Shown one piece after another: positions 50,355-57,121 of a DNA stretch of 64,000 nucleotides. The first letter of the stretch is position 1, and each line of letters opens with the position of its first letter. Position numbers and translations under genes: made by a program. The stretch is taken from the IMG/VR virus record IMGVR_UViG_3300037504_001427, positions 23,640-87,639 of that record; one strand, given 5' to 3'. The notes under the pieces are model-generated. The model was given only the letters and a program-made list of their open reading frames with translations. It did no database searches and was not told the origin of the DNA. The stretch is from a virus.

Positions 50355-50530
50355 CGCCGATCGCTCAGTGCCGCCGTTGCGCCCATCAGCAAAAACGCGA
50401 TGCTGACAAGTATAGAGCACTGTGCATAATACAGTGCATCGACATGATGTGCGTGTGCTAGGATGTTGGCGCACACAGCGGCCGTAGCCGCGCCGCAAGT
50501 GCTGATGATTATTGCCAGTGGCCTGATCAT
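50345..50530 (-). CDS. Small two-segment membrane protein (61 residues)
   Basis: Two hydrophobic stretches (PLAIIISTCGAATAAVCANI and AQCSILVSIAFLLMGATAAL) with a short His-rich loop. Its ATG overlaps the TGA of unit E2 (ATGA), so the repeat unit supplies its ribosome site. Could be a holin-like or regulatory peptide; unknown. Confidence 0.6.
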   Translation of the reverse strand: MIRPLAIIISTCGAATAAVCANILAHAHHVDALYYAQCSILVSIAFLLMGATAALSDRRCE

Positions 50531-50757
50531 CGCCGGCCCTCCGCCGTGCCATAGCCGTAGCCATAGCCGTAGCCATAGCCATTGCCGTCACCATAGCCGA
50601 AGCCGAAACTATAACCGTCGCCGTATTCGCGGCCGAAGCCGAAGCCGCGGCCGAAGACGGCGCCGTTGTCGTCGCTGTAGCCGAAGCCGTCGCCGTTGCC
50701 GAATCCGTGGCCGAAGCCGAAGCCGTAGCCGACACCGCAGCCGACTGGATATCTCAC
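50527..50757 (-). CDS. X-Gly repeat minigene E2
   Basis: 76 residues from GTG (VRYPVGCG), GTAEGRR end. More irregular than most (FGREYGDGYSFG, SDDNGAVFGRG). Confidence 0.7.
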   Translation of the reverse strand: MRYPVGCGVGYGFGFGHGFGNGDGFGYSDDNGAVFGRGFGFGREYGDGYSFGFGYGDGNGYGYGYGYGYGTAEGRR

Positions 50758-50972
50758 CGCCTGCCCTCCACCGTGTCGTAGCCGTAGCCGTGGCCGTAGC
50801 CGTGGCCGTAGCCTCTGCCGTAGCCGTAGCCGTAGCCGTAGTCGTAGCCGGCGCCGTCGCCATATCCGTAGCCGTTGCCGTCGCCGTAGCCGTAGCCGTC
50901 GCCGTAGCCGCCGCCGTAGCCGGAGCCGCATCCGTAGCCGTCGCCGTCGCCGTAGCCGACCGGATACCTCAC
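50754..50972 (-). CDS. X-Gly repeat minigene E3
   Basis: 72 residues from GTG (VRYPVGYG), DTVEGRR end. Tyr-Gly dominated, with a His-Gly run. GTGA overlap with E2. Confidence 0.75.
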   Translation of the reverse strand: MRYPVGYGDGDGYGCGSGYGGGYGDGYGYGDGNGYGYGDGAGYDYGYGYGYGRGYGHGYGHGYGYDTVEGRR

Positions 50973-51175
50973 CGCCTGCCCACCGTGTGGTAGCCGAAGC
51001 CGGCGCCGTCGCCGTCGCCGTCGCCGAAGCCGTCGCCGAAACCGTCGCCGAAACCGAAGCCGTAGCCTCTGCCGTAGCCGTAGCCGTCGTCACGGTCGTC
51101 ACCGTAGCCGTAGTGACCGAAGCCGTAGCCGTATCCGTAGCCGTCGCCGTCGCCGTAGCCCACTGGATATCTCAC
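50969..51175 (-). CDS. X-Gly repeat minigene E4
   Basis: 68 residues from GTG, HTVGRR end. It contains HYGYGDDRDDGYGYGRG, also in E5. Confidence 0.75.
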   Translation of the reverse strand: MRYPVGYGDGDGYGYGYGFGHYGYGDDRDDGYGYGRGYGFGFGDGFGDGFGDGDGDGAGFGYHTVGRR

Positions 51176-51396
51176 CGCCTGCCCTCCACCGTGTCGTAGC
51201 CGAAGCCGGTGCCGTCGCCGAAGCCGTCGCCGAGACCGCCGCCGAAGCCGAAGCCGTAGCCTCTGCCGTAGCCGTAGCCGTCGTCACGGTCGTCGCCGTA
51301 GCCGTAGTGACCGTAGCCTCTGCCGCATCCGTAGCCGCCGTCACGGTCGTCGCCGTAGCCGTAGCCGCATCCGTAGCCCACTGGATACCTCATCAT
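51172..51396 (-). CDS. X-Gly repeat minigene E5
   Basis: 74 residues starting ATG ATG AGG TAT (MMRYPVG), DTVEGRR end. It has two GDDRD blocks. Its first ATG overlaps a stop in the X-Gly frame of a unit remnant lying inside the 3' end of methyltransferase 2. Confidence 0.75.
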   Translation of the reverse strand: MMRYPVGYGCGYGYGDDRDGGYGCGRGYGHYGYGDDRDDGYGYGRGYGFGFGGGLGDGFGDGTGFGYDTVEGRR

Positions 51397-51403
51397 CTGT
51401 CCT

Positions 51404-52993
51404 TCACCGTGCCAAGACCGAAGCCGAAGCTGCCTGCTTTCCTAAATGTGGCGACTTGTGGAAGTGGCGATTGATGGTAACGAGCTTTGAACTCGGGTCG
51501 GCGGGGAGCGCTGGAGCCCCTGCTAATGGATACTGCTCTGCGAGTTCTTTCGACAAACGGCCGACTTTATCGATTTCAGAGAGCGCGGATTCGATTGTCT
51601 GCGCGATCCCAAGTGCGAGACGCGGAGGCACGGCGTTGGCAACTTGTGTATACTGTGGGACGAATCGACCTTCTCTTCTGTGACGGAAACCTGTGGTGCG
51701 GACCCCTCGGAATGAGAACCAATCAGGGAAGCTCTGCAAACGGGCGTACTCTCGAACCGTCAGGATGCGTGGCTCGTCATAGTGAAGCAGATCGTCTGGC
51801 AGAGAAGTTATTGTTATGTCTGGGTGACAGTCCTTGACGAGCACCCTCTGTGCGGCCTTGGCAGACTTAAACAGGGCCGGGTCTGACTTGGCGGCTGTCT
51901 CGCGCAGATGTGCAGAGTGGCAGCGTCGTTCCGGTTCGCGCTTCGCGACCCGCTGGAGGAGGCTGAAGCGGTTGGCAATCTTGCTAGTATGGACGGTTGC
52001 TTCGTGGTTGTAGTAGCCTCGGGGATCGCAATCGCGAGATTCCAGCGCAGCGTTTCGCAGGTAGTCCTCCCGCTTTGATCTCAGTTCACGGGCGAATTCG
52101 GAAAGTTCATCATAGCTCCGGCCTTGTCGATAGGCGCAGGGCTTGGTCACCGTTGCGAAAGCGGGTGGGTGCTTCTTGAGGTCACCCAACGCATCATGGG
52201 CAGAGATGTCTCCGCAAAGCGGAATCGGCGCTCCGTCTCTGCGGGTGTACGCAAAGGTAGGCAGAACCCGCTTGGCAAGCCAATCCCAACTCAATGCGGA
52301 GTCGGTGAGGTCTTCGTGGTTGACAAGGTCTTGCCTGACGGAGACCACGAGCAGCCTTCTTCTGCTTTGCGGTACCCCAAAATCATTTGCTCGCACCAGA
52401 TGGACGCGAGGAATGTAGCCGATTTGGCTCATCATTTCGACAACGGCCTCAAGCACGTTGTAGTGTCGTTCCAGCAGGCCGGGCACGTTCTCCATTACGA
52501 CCATGCGCGGCTGGAGAGACTTCGCTACTCTACAGAACTCTTTGACCAGTTGATTGCGTTCGTCGTTGACGAGCCGACCTCGCGCAGTTGAGAAGCCTTG
52601 GCAGGGAGGACCGCCAACCAGTACGTCGATCTGTTCCGGATTCTGGGTTTTCCATTCTTCGAGGCGATCATCGGAGAGGGTGCTGCGGATATCTCCACCC
52701 AACATTACGCCATCGTAGCCTTCATCCTCTCGGAGGGCCATTAGCCGGTCACGGATCTGCTGACGGTGGAGCCTCTCAGGCCCGATCCCAGATTCTTCTG
52801 GGAATGGAGAAAGGTCTCCTAGGATTTCCGAGAAGGAATCTGGCTCGAGGTTGTGGCGATAGGTCCACTCTGCGTCTACACTGAACTCATTCGCCAATAC
52901 GGTCGAGAAGCCTGCTCTCCTGAAGCCAAGCGACATACCGCCTGCTCCAGAGAATAGGTCCACCATCCTGTAGTTATGCTGATTAATCGTCAT
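51404..52993 (-). CDS. C5-cytosine DNA methyltransferase 2
   Basis: 529 residues, the longest of the three. MVDLFSGAGGMSLGFRRAGF (motif I), VLVGGPPCQGFSTARG (motif IV with catalytic Cys), VMENVPGLL (motif VI) and FGVPQSRRRLLVVSV (motif VIII) are all canonical. The C-terminal YARLQSFPDWF and the NAVPPRLALGIAQTI box are also present. Base composition is less GC-biased than nearby genes, suggesting transfer. The last residues (KQAASASVLAR) are an X-Gly unit remnant read out of frame. TTTAGGAAACG precedes the ATG. Confidence 0.93.
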   Translation of the reverse strand: MTINQHNYRMVDLFSGAGGMSLGFRRAGFSTVLANEFSVDAEWTYRHNLEPDSFSEILGDLSPFPEESGIGPERLHRQQIRDRLMALREDEGYDGVMLGGDIRSTLSDDRLEEWKTQNPEQIDVLVGGPPCQGFSTARGRLVNDERNQLVKEFCRVAKSLQPRMVVMENVPGLLERHYNVLEAVVEMMSQIGYIPRVHLVRANDFGVPQSRRRLLVVSVRQDLVNHEDLTDSALSWDWLAKRVLPTFAYTRRDGAPIPLCGDISAHDALGDLKKHPPAFATVTKPCAYRQGRSYDELSEFARELRSKREDYLRNAALESRDCDPRGYYNHEATVHTSKIANRFSLLQRVAKREPERRCHSAHLRETAAKSDPALFKSAKAAQRVLVKDCHPDITITSLPDDLLHYDEPRILTVREYARLQSFPDWFSFRGVRTTGFRHRREGRFVPQYTQVANAVPPRLALGIAQTIESALSEIDKVGRLSKELAEQYPLAGAPALPADPSSKLVTINRHFHKSPHLGKQAASASVLAR

Positions 52994-53063
52994 CGTTTCC
53001 TAAAAAGGCCCCTGCGCACATGTAGGAGATGCGTTGATGCTCGGCGTCGAGCACCGGAGCCAT
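52983..53063 (-). CDS. Candidate leader ORF (26 residues) before methyltransferase 2
   Basis: It starts MAPVLDAEHQRISYM and ends FLGNDDD; its stop overlaps the methyltransferase start region by 11 bases. It lies within a hairpin-forming stretch. No good ribosome site precedes it. An alternative 31-codon Arg-rich frame from about 53085 also ends in ATGA at the methyltransferase start. Confidence 0.3.
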   Translation of the reverse strand: MAPVLDAEHQRISYMCAGAFLGNDDD

Positions 53064-53075
53064 GCACGCAGGGGC
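53008..53075 (-). terminator. Hairpin followed by T-run before methyltransferase 2 (terminator or attenuator)
   Basis: On the minus strand, GCCCCTGCG (53067-53075) pairs with CGCAGGGGC (53008-53016), with an inner 6-bp hairpin TGCTCG-ACGC-CGAGCA. CTTTTT follows the outer stem directly, then the ribosome site AGGAAACG and the ATG. The long loop makes a simple terminator less sure; an attenuator is possible. Confidence 0.5.
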
Positions 53076-53084
53076 GATGAAACA

Positions 53085-53104
53085 TCAGTCAGTCAGTCAG
53101 TCAG
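53085..53104. repeat. (TCAG)5 tandem repeat
   Basis: Five TCAG units over the stop codon of the gene at 53101-53364. Slippage would alter its last codons or stop. Confidence 0.9.
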
Positions 53105-53364
53105 TCGGCATACACATGCATGCCCCAGTCGTCGTTGACTGACACCCGGAAGATCACCGAGCGCTTCGGCACGATGAAGCCGTTCGGGAATTTGCGGATA
53201 TCGGCCTTCGTCGGGTCCGCGATGACCCCATCGAAGCCGATCCGCTCCCAACGGAAAACCCACACCGCGCGGTCGAGCACGATGTGATCGCCGTCTTCGC
53301 GGACGTCGCCGGCGGCGATCCACCCACGGTCGATGACGACGACGGCACGGTTCTTGTTGCTCAT
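53101..53364 (-). CDS. Hypothetical protein (87 residues)
   Basis: MSNKNRAVVVIDRGWIAAGD, a small beta-rich protein (VLDRAVWVFRWERIGFDGVI) ending WGMHVYAD. The start is supported by AGAGGACAAACC upstream. It lies between methyltransferases 3 and 2. No family recognised. Confidence 0.7.
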   Translation of the reverse strand: MSNKNRAVVVIDRGWIAAGDVREDGDHIVLDRAVWVFRWERIGFDGVIADPTKADIRKFPNGFIVPKRSVIFRVSVNDDWGMHVYAD

Positions 53365-53386
53365 GGTTTGTCCTCTCTGGACGCTG

Positions 53387-53436
53387 TGCCGCGTTTACTT
53401 GCGGCGGTTGTGCCGCGTTTACTTGCGGCGGTGATT
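53387..53436. repeat. Two tandem copies of a hairpin-forming element (third copy at 56787)
   Basis: TGCCGCGTTTACTTGCGGCG occurs at 53387 and 53411 in direct repeat. The second copy plus flank (25 bases, 53412-53436) is identical to 56787-56811. On the minus strand each can fold as GCCGC-AAGTAAAC-GCGGC. Confidence 0.85.
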
Positions 53437-53487
53437 AGTGACCAGAAGCCTGCCCTCTTCGGCGGCGGTGTCAAGTGTGAGTGTCAT
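53419..53487 (-). CDS. Candidate 22-residue minigene after methyltransferase 3
   Basis: MTLTLDTAAEEGRLLVTNH plus three basic residues. The ATG lies 14 bases inside the 3' end of methyltransferase 3 and the frame ends within the hairpin repeat. Plausible as a coupled peptide but not proven. Confidence 0.35.
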   Translation of the reverse strand: MTLTLDTAAEEGRLLVTNHRRK

Positions 53488-54487
53488 CGCCTGCCAGTTC
53501 TGCCACGAATTTGTAGGCGACCTGGGCCGCCAGTGGGGGAGGCACGCTGTTGCCGATGATGTGGATGGCGTGGCTGCGCTGTTTCGGCCACTTGTAATCG
53601 GGCGTGAAGCCCTGCAGGCGACCAAGGGCCGGGACGGTCAACTGCCGAACCACACCTCTACTGTCGATCACGCGGTTTCCGCTGCTGTTTTTCGACAACT
53701 GGATCGTCCAACCAGGCTCGTCTGCACCTTTGCCGACGCGGTAAACCTGGTACATGCGGCCTTTGAATTTCACTTTACCGCCGCAGCGCGTCGGGTTGCC
53801 ACCGGCGATGAATAGCGGAAGAGGAGGGTGAGGACAGTAGCGAAGCCCCACTTCTTGCCAGGTGGCCAAATCCGCTCTTGGCATTTCGGGAATGAGATCG
53901 GCGATGGCCGGAAACCACGGCGTCGGCGGTTGGGGAAGTGGCCACGACGGGAGCGGATGGCGACCGGCCCGGAAGATCAGCCGGCGGCGCATTGTCGGGG
54001 AGCCGTACTGGGCGGCCTGCAGCACTTGCGCGTCCTGGTGCTTGAAGCCGGCGCGTGCCAGTCCGGTTTTGATCTGTTGGAACACCGGGGCATTCTGGAA
54101 ATCGGGCACCTCCTCCAGCAGGACCACTTTGGCCCTGCAGAGACGTGCGACACGGACGGTGTTTATGCCCACATCAATCTTGCAGACGACCGCCTTGCCC
54201 GTGCCGGCGCCGTGCCTAGTTGCCGCCGCTTTGCCGCTACGGCTGTGGCGTTGGCAGGGAGGTGAAGACACCAGCATGTCCACCGGGTGCCGGCGGAAGA
54301 AGCTGTCGGGGATGGCATCGATGTCACCAACCACGACGTGGTCACCGAAGTTCTGGGCGTAGTTGGCCGCGATCCACGGCTCGTACTCAGCGCCGAAGAC
54401 CGGCTTGAAGATGCCAGGGTGAATGATGCGGGTGAGACCTTCCTCCCAGCCACCACCGCCGGTGAATAGGCTTCCTAGACGAATCAT
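53471..54487 (-). CDS. C5-cytosine DNA methyltransferase 3
   Basis: 338 residues. IRLGSLFTGGGGWEEGLTRI (motif I), VDMLVSSPPCQRHSRSG (motif IV, catalytic Cys), VVLLEEVPDF (motif VI with Glu-Glu-Val) and GSPTMRRRLIFRAGR (motif VIII) identify the family, and IIGNSVPPPLAAQVAYKF is motif X. Variant residues suggest a distant, phage-type branch. A GGGAGTGAGCG ribosome site and a nine-codon minigene precede the start. Confidence 0.88.
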   Translation of the reverse strand: MIRLGSLFTGGGGWEEGLTRIIHPGIFKPVFGAEYEPWIAANYAQNFGDHVVVGDIDAIPDSFFRRHPVDMLVSSPPCQRHSRSGKAAATRHGAGTGKAVVCKIDVGINTVRVARLCRAKVVLLEEVPDFQNAPVFQQIKTGLARAGFKHQDAQVLQAAQYGSPTMRRRLIFRAGRHPLPSWPLPQPPTPWFPAIADLIPEMPRADLATWQEVGLRYCPHPPLPLFIAGGNPTRCGGKVKFKGRMYQVYRVGKGADEPGWTIQLSKNSSGNRVIDSRGVVRQLTVPALGRLQGFTPDYKWPKQRSHAIHIIGNSVPPPLAAQVAYKFVAELAGDDTHT

Positions 54488-54490
54488 CGC

Positions 54491-54520
54491 TCACTCCCGA
54501 AATCTTGGTCCCGAAGTCAT
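54491..54520 (-). CDS. Candidate nine-residue minigene MTSGPRFRE
   Basis: ATG overlaps the TGA of unit F1 (ATGA). The peptide ends three bases before the ATG of methyltransferase 3, and its last codons contain the GGGAG ribosome site. It continues the start-stop chain. Confidence 0.4.
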   Translation of the reverse strand: MTSGPRFRE

Positions 54521-54798
54521 CGCCTACCCTCTACCGAGCCGAGGCCGAAGCCGAAGCCACTGCCGCTGGCGTCGTAGCCACTGCCGAAGCCGAAGCCTTC
54601 ACCGTCGCCGTAGCCGAAGCTGTAGCCATGGCCGGAGCCGCGGCCGTCGCCGTAGCCGACGCCGTTGCCGAGGCCGTAGCCGTAGCCGTAGCCGCGGCCG
54701 TCGCCGTAGCCGGTGCCGCCACTGGAGCTGTAGCCGCGGCCGTCGTTGTAGCCGCGGCCGAAGCCTTCACCGTCGCCGTAGCCTGCTGGATATCTCAC
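54517..54798 (-). CDS. X-Gly repeat minigene F1
   Basis: 93 residues from GTG (VRYPAGYG), GSVEGRR end. Irregular (GRGYNDGRGYSSSGGTG, SGYDASGSGFG), with many Arg-Gly and Ser-Gly pairs. Confidence 0.75.
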   Translation of the reverse strand: MRYPAGYGDGEGFGRGYNDGRGYSSSGGTGYGDGRGYGYGYGLGNGVGYGDGRGSGHGYSFGYGDGEGFGFGSGYDASGSGFGFGLGSVEGRR

Positions 54799-55013
54799 TG
54801 TCTGTCCTCCGCTGTGCCGTAGCCGTAGCCATAGCCGTCGCCGTCGCCGTAGCCGTAGCCATAGCCGCGGCCATAACCGCGGCCATAACCGTCACCGTAG
54901 CCGGTGCCGTAGCCGGTGCCGTAGCCGGTGCCGAAGTTGTAACCGTCACCGTAGCCGCTGCCGTCGCCGCTGCCGCTGCCGCTGCCGTTGCCGGCACCTA
55001 CTGGATATCTCAT
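54795..55013 (-). CDS. X-Gly repeat minigene F2
   Basis: 72 residues, MRYPVGAG start, GTAEDRQ end. It contains a Ser-Gly run and a triple YGTG block. Confidence 0.75.
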   Translation of the reverse strand: MRYPVGAGNGSGSGSGDGSGYGDGYNFGTGYGTGYGTGYGDGYGRGYGRGYGYGYGDGDGYGYGYGTAEDRQ

Positions 55014-55046
55014 CGCCTGCCCTCCGCCGTGCCGAGCCCGTAGCCG

Positions 55047-55706
55047 TCACCGTCGCCTGTTGGTACTGTCTGCTCTCCGCCGTGCCGAGCCCGTAGCCGC
55101 ACTGACTTCGCTCGGCGAGAATCGACGGTCGATCAGGACCTTGACCAGCGGTTTCATCGTCAGTGGCTTCTGGCCTTCGACCCGCGCCTCGAACTCCTCG
55201 CGGGCACGACGAACGGTCTTCTTGCCGCGCTGAACCGCGCGGTGCAGCCGGACCAGAACCGACTGCAGGGCGAACGCTTCGCGCTCCCAGGGGCGCTGTC
55301 TGTATGGGATTTCGTTCCAGTTGCCGACAACTTCGCCGTACCAGCGGCACATCAGCCCGCCGGTGGTCTTCCAGTACCGACGCTGATAGCGACCGCTCAC
55401 AGCCTGCTGGACGTGGATCAGCTCGTGGGCCAAGGTCCCCAGGATGCCGTCCCGGCCCAGCTTGCCATCCAGTTCGATGGTGTAGTTGCGCTTGGGCTTG
55501 GAGCCGGCCGCACCGACGCCGCAGGTACCCCAGGTGCTCTTGCCCAGCTTGGTCTTCCTGATCTCGATGCGGATCGAGAGGGTGTTCAGCATGCGGGTGC
55601 TGAAGAGGATCGAGAGCATCCGACGAGCCGCGTCCTCGACATGGTCGCGGTGCGATCCCATGCGTTCGAGGACGGTCAGCTTCAGGGTCTTTTGTCGTTT
55701 GCTCAT
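55047..55706 (-). CDS. SprT-like zinc metalloprotease
   Basis: 219 residues. LAHELIHVQQA is the HExxH zinc site (about residue 95), and a downstream GLMCRWYGEV region with Glu/His residues could give the third ligand. SprT-like proteins act on DNA-bound proteins or as unknown phage factors. The start MSKRQKTLKL at 55706 is favoured because TATAAG lies six bases upstream (leaderless). The last ~20 residues (AATGSARRRADSTNRRR) come from repeat-unit remnants read out of frame, so the original C-terminus was replaced or extended. Confidence 0.75.
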   Translation of the reverse strand: MSKRQKTLKLTVLERMGSHRDHVEDAARRMLSILFSTRMLNTLSIRIEIRKTKLGKSTWGTCGVGAAGSKPKRNYTIELDGKLGRDGILGTLAHELIHVQQAVSGRYQRRYWKTTGGLMCRWYGEVVGNWNEIPYRQRPWEREAFALQSVLVRLHRAVQRGKKTVRRAREEFEARVEGQKPLTMKPLVKVLIDRRFSPSEVSAATGSARRRADSTNRRR

Positions 55707-55712
55707 GCGGGA

Positions 55713-55740
55713 CTTATAGCGACACAAGTGGCGCTATCAA
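55713..55740 (-). promoter_or_regulatory. Leaderless promoter (TTGATA - 16 - TATAAG)
   Basis: Five of six -35 and five of six -10 matches with a 16-base spacer. The ATG at 55706 comes six bases after the -10 box. It drives the methyltransferase operon. Confidence 0.65.
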
Positions 55741-55773
55741 TAGCACCTTGAGAACAATGCTTGGCATGATTGG

Positions 55774-55839
55774 CTAAACTCCTAGTCCTGTAGTGTCAAT
55801 GGTAGCACGGCCGTAGCCGACACCTACTGGATATCTTAT
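55774..55839 (-). CDS. Degenerate unit G4 with ATA in place of ATG
   Basis: ATAAGATATCCAGTAGG replaces ATGAGATATCC, so the start codon is ATA and the preceding stop becomes TAA. The 21-codon frame (IRYPVGVGYG...) leaves the repeat pattern after ten residues. Probably untranslated: the chain ends here, just before the promoter at 55740. Confidence 0.35.
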   Translation of the reverse strand: MRYPVGVGYGRATIDTTGLGV

Positions 55840-56024
55840 CGCCTGCCCGCCACTGTGCCGGTGCCGTAGCCGTAGCCGTCGTCGTCGCCGTCGCCGTCGC
55901 CGTAGCTGTAGCCGTAGCCGTAGCCGTAGCCGTAGCCGTTGCCGTTGCCGTAGCCGTCGCCGTTGCCGTAGCCGTCGCCGTCGCCGTAGCCGTCGCCGTT
56001 GCCGGCACCTACTGGATAGTTCAT
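55836..56024 (-). CDS. X-Gly repeat minigene G3
   Basis: 62 residues, MNYPVGAG start, GTVAGRR end, stop TAA. Asp-Gly and Asn-Gly rich, with a GYSYGDGDGDDDG stretch. Confidence 0.75.
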   Translation of the reverse strand: MNYPVGAGNGDGYGDGDGYGNGDGYGNGNGYGYGYGYGYSYGDGDGDDDGYGYGTGTVAGRR

Positions 56025-56317
56025 CGCCTGCCCGCCACTGTGCCGGTGCCGTAGCCGTAGCCGCCGCCGTCGCCGTAGCCGTCGCCACCGCCGAAGCCGA
56101 AGCCGTAGCCGTGGCCGTAGCCGTGGCCGTAGCCGTGGCCGTAGCCGTTGCCGTTGCCGTTGCCGTTGCCGTAGCCGTTGCCGTTGCCGTTGCCGTAGCC
56201 GTTGCCGTTGCCGTTGCCGTAGCCGAAGTTGTAACCGTCGCCGTTGCCGTCGCCGTTGCCGGTGCCGTAGCCGTTGTCGCGGTCGTCGCCGAAGCCGGCA
56301 CCTACTGGATAGTTCAT
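56021..56317 (-). CDS. X-Gly repeat minigene G2
   Basis: 98 residues, MNYPVGAG start, GTVAGRR end. It carries FGDDRDNGYGTGNGDGN as in B2, and YNFGYGN as in A6, both about 50 kb away. Confidence 0.75.
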   Translation of the reverse strand: MNYPVGAGFGDDRDNGYGTGNGDGNGDGYNFGYGNGNGNGYGNGNGNGYGNGNGNGNGYGHGYGHGYGHGYGFGFGGGDGYGDGGGYGYGTGTVAGRR

Positions 56318-56514
56318 CGCCTGCCCGCCACTGTGCCGGTGCCGTAGCCGTAGCCGCGGCCGTCGCCGTCGCCGTCGCCGTAGCCGTAGCCGTCGCCACC
56401 ACCGAAGCCGTAGCCGTTGCCGCGGCTGTCGCCGTTGCCGTTGCCGTTCCCGCGGCTGTCGCCGTTGCCGTAGCCGTAGCCGGTGCCGTAGCCGTCACCT
56501 ACTGGATATCTCAT
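56314..56514 (-). CDS. X-Gly repeat minigene G1
   Basis: 66 residues, MRYPVGDG start, GTVAGRR end, with two GDSRGNG blocks. Its ATG overlaps the TGA of the HTH-fusion gene. Confidence 0.75.
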   Translation of the reverse strand: MRYPVGDGYGTGYGYGNGDSRGNGNGNGDSRGNGYGFGGGDGYGYGDGDGDGRGYGYGTGTVAGRR

Positions 56515-57104
56515 CGCCTGCCCACCACTGTGCCGAGCCCGTAGCCGTAGCCGTCGCCGGTGCCGTAGCCGGTGCCGTAGCCGGTGCCGTAGTCGGAGCC
56601 GGTGCCGGTGCTGTCGCCGTCGCCGTCGCCGTAGCCGTCGCCGAAGCCGTCGCCGTCTCCGCCGCCGCAGCCATAATAGCCGTAGCCGTAGCCGTAGCCG
56701 TAGCCGTTGCCGTAGCCGTTGCCGTTGCCGTTGCCGTCGCCGTTGCCGACTGGCCGGCAGTAGTGAATTTCGGCCCCGAAGACGAAGCCGCGTTTACTTG
56801 CGGCGGTGATTGTAGCGGGCGGATCATATCGCCCAGCCCATATATCACGCATAATGGGAGGACACGCAGCGAGCACGAGTTCGCGGAGGAACGCGAAGCG
56901 CTCCTCCGCGGAGCGCACGCCCAAGACCTCGCACCATTGCTCTATGCGATCGATATCCTGCTGTTTTGGCTTGCTTCGGCCGCACATGAGATCATGCATC
57001 CTGCTATGCGAGAGACCTAAAGATTTCGCCGCGTATCTGGCACTGATACCGCAGCATCTCAATTGTCGCTCGATGACTCGCCCAAGTTCTGTGTACTTGC
57101 TCAT
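56511..57104 (-). CDS. HTH regulator fused in frame to an X-Gly repeat tail
   Basis: 197 residues. Residues 1-95 are an XRE-like DNA-binding domain (GISARYAAKSLGLSHSRMHDLM is the helix-turn-helix). A link (TAASKRGFVFGAEIHYC) contains the third copy of the hairpin repeat. Then RPVGNGDG begins a full X-Gly body ending GTVVGRR. The unit start has decayed (CGGCCAGTCGG in place of TATCCAGTAGG) and the frame is continuous, so the repeat should be a C-terminal domain. GGAG 8-9 bases upstream supports the start at 57104. Confidence 0.7.
   Translation of the reverse strand: MSKYTELGRVIERQLRCCGISARYAAKSLGLSHSRMHDLMCGRSKPKQQDIDRIEQWCEVLGVRSAEERFAFLRELVLAACPPIMRDIWAGRYDPPATITAASKRGFVFGAEIHYCRPVGNGDGNGNGNGYGNGYGYGYGYGYYGCGGGDGDGFGDGYGDGDGDSTGTGSDYGTGYGTGYGTGDGYGYGLGTVVGRR
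56528..56655. repeat. 128-bp exact repeat, copy 2 (first copy 12787-12914)
   Basis: Covers the end of the X-Gly tail of the HTH-fusion gene, identical to the end of unit D5. Confidence 0.95.
56787..56811. repeat. Hairpin-forming element, third copy
   Basis: Identical over 25 bases to 53412-53436. Here it is inside a reading frame, encoding TAASKRG. Confidence 0.85.
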
Positions 57105-57121
57105 TCGTGGTCTCCAAGGGT

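Larger units (their letters stand above)
50527..51396 (-). repeat. Array E: four X-Gly minigenes E2-E5 between methyltransferases 1 and 2
   Basis: Three of the four use GTG as start (GTGAGATATCC or GTGAGGTATCC) and TATCCGGTCGG-like variants, marking a sub-family. Ends are GTGGAGGGCAGGCG or GCGGAGGGCCGGCG. Shared blocks include GYGDDRD and GRGYGFGFG. Confidence 0.95.
54517..55046 (-). repeat. Array F: two X-Gly minigenes and a remnant
   Basis: F1 and F2 are complete. F3 (about 55010-55065) keeps the end GLGTAEGRR and its TGA but has lost its ATGAGATATCC start. Before it another remnant (CGYGLGTAESR in the X-Gly frame) overlaps the 3' end of the SprT-like gene. Confidence 0.9.
55774..56514 (-). 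repeat. Array G: X-Gly minigenes G1-G4 after the HTH-fusion gene
   Basis: Units end with GTGGCGGGCAGGCG as in arrays B and D. Array G is the tail of the rightmost leftward operon and fades out in a unit without a standard start codon. Confidence 0.95.

Noticed and set aside
55706-55770. A 17-codon hydrophobic peptide starting MPSIVLKVLL upstream of the SprT-like gene
   Set aside because: It lies across the promoter and would be transcribed only by read-through. No overlap with a neighbouring start supports it.
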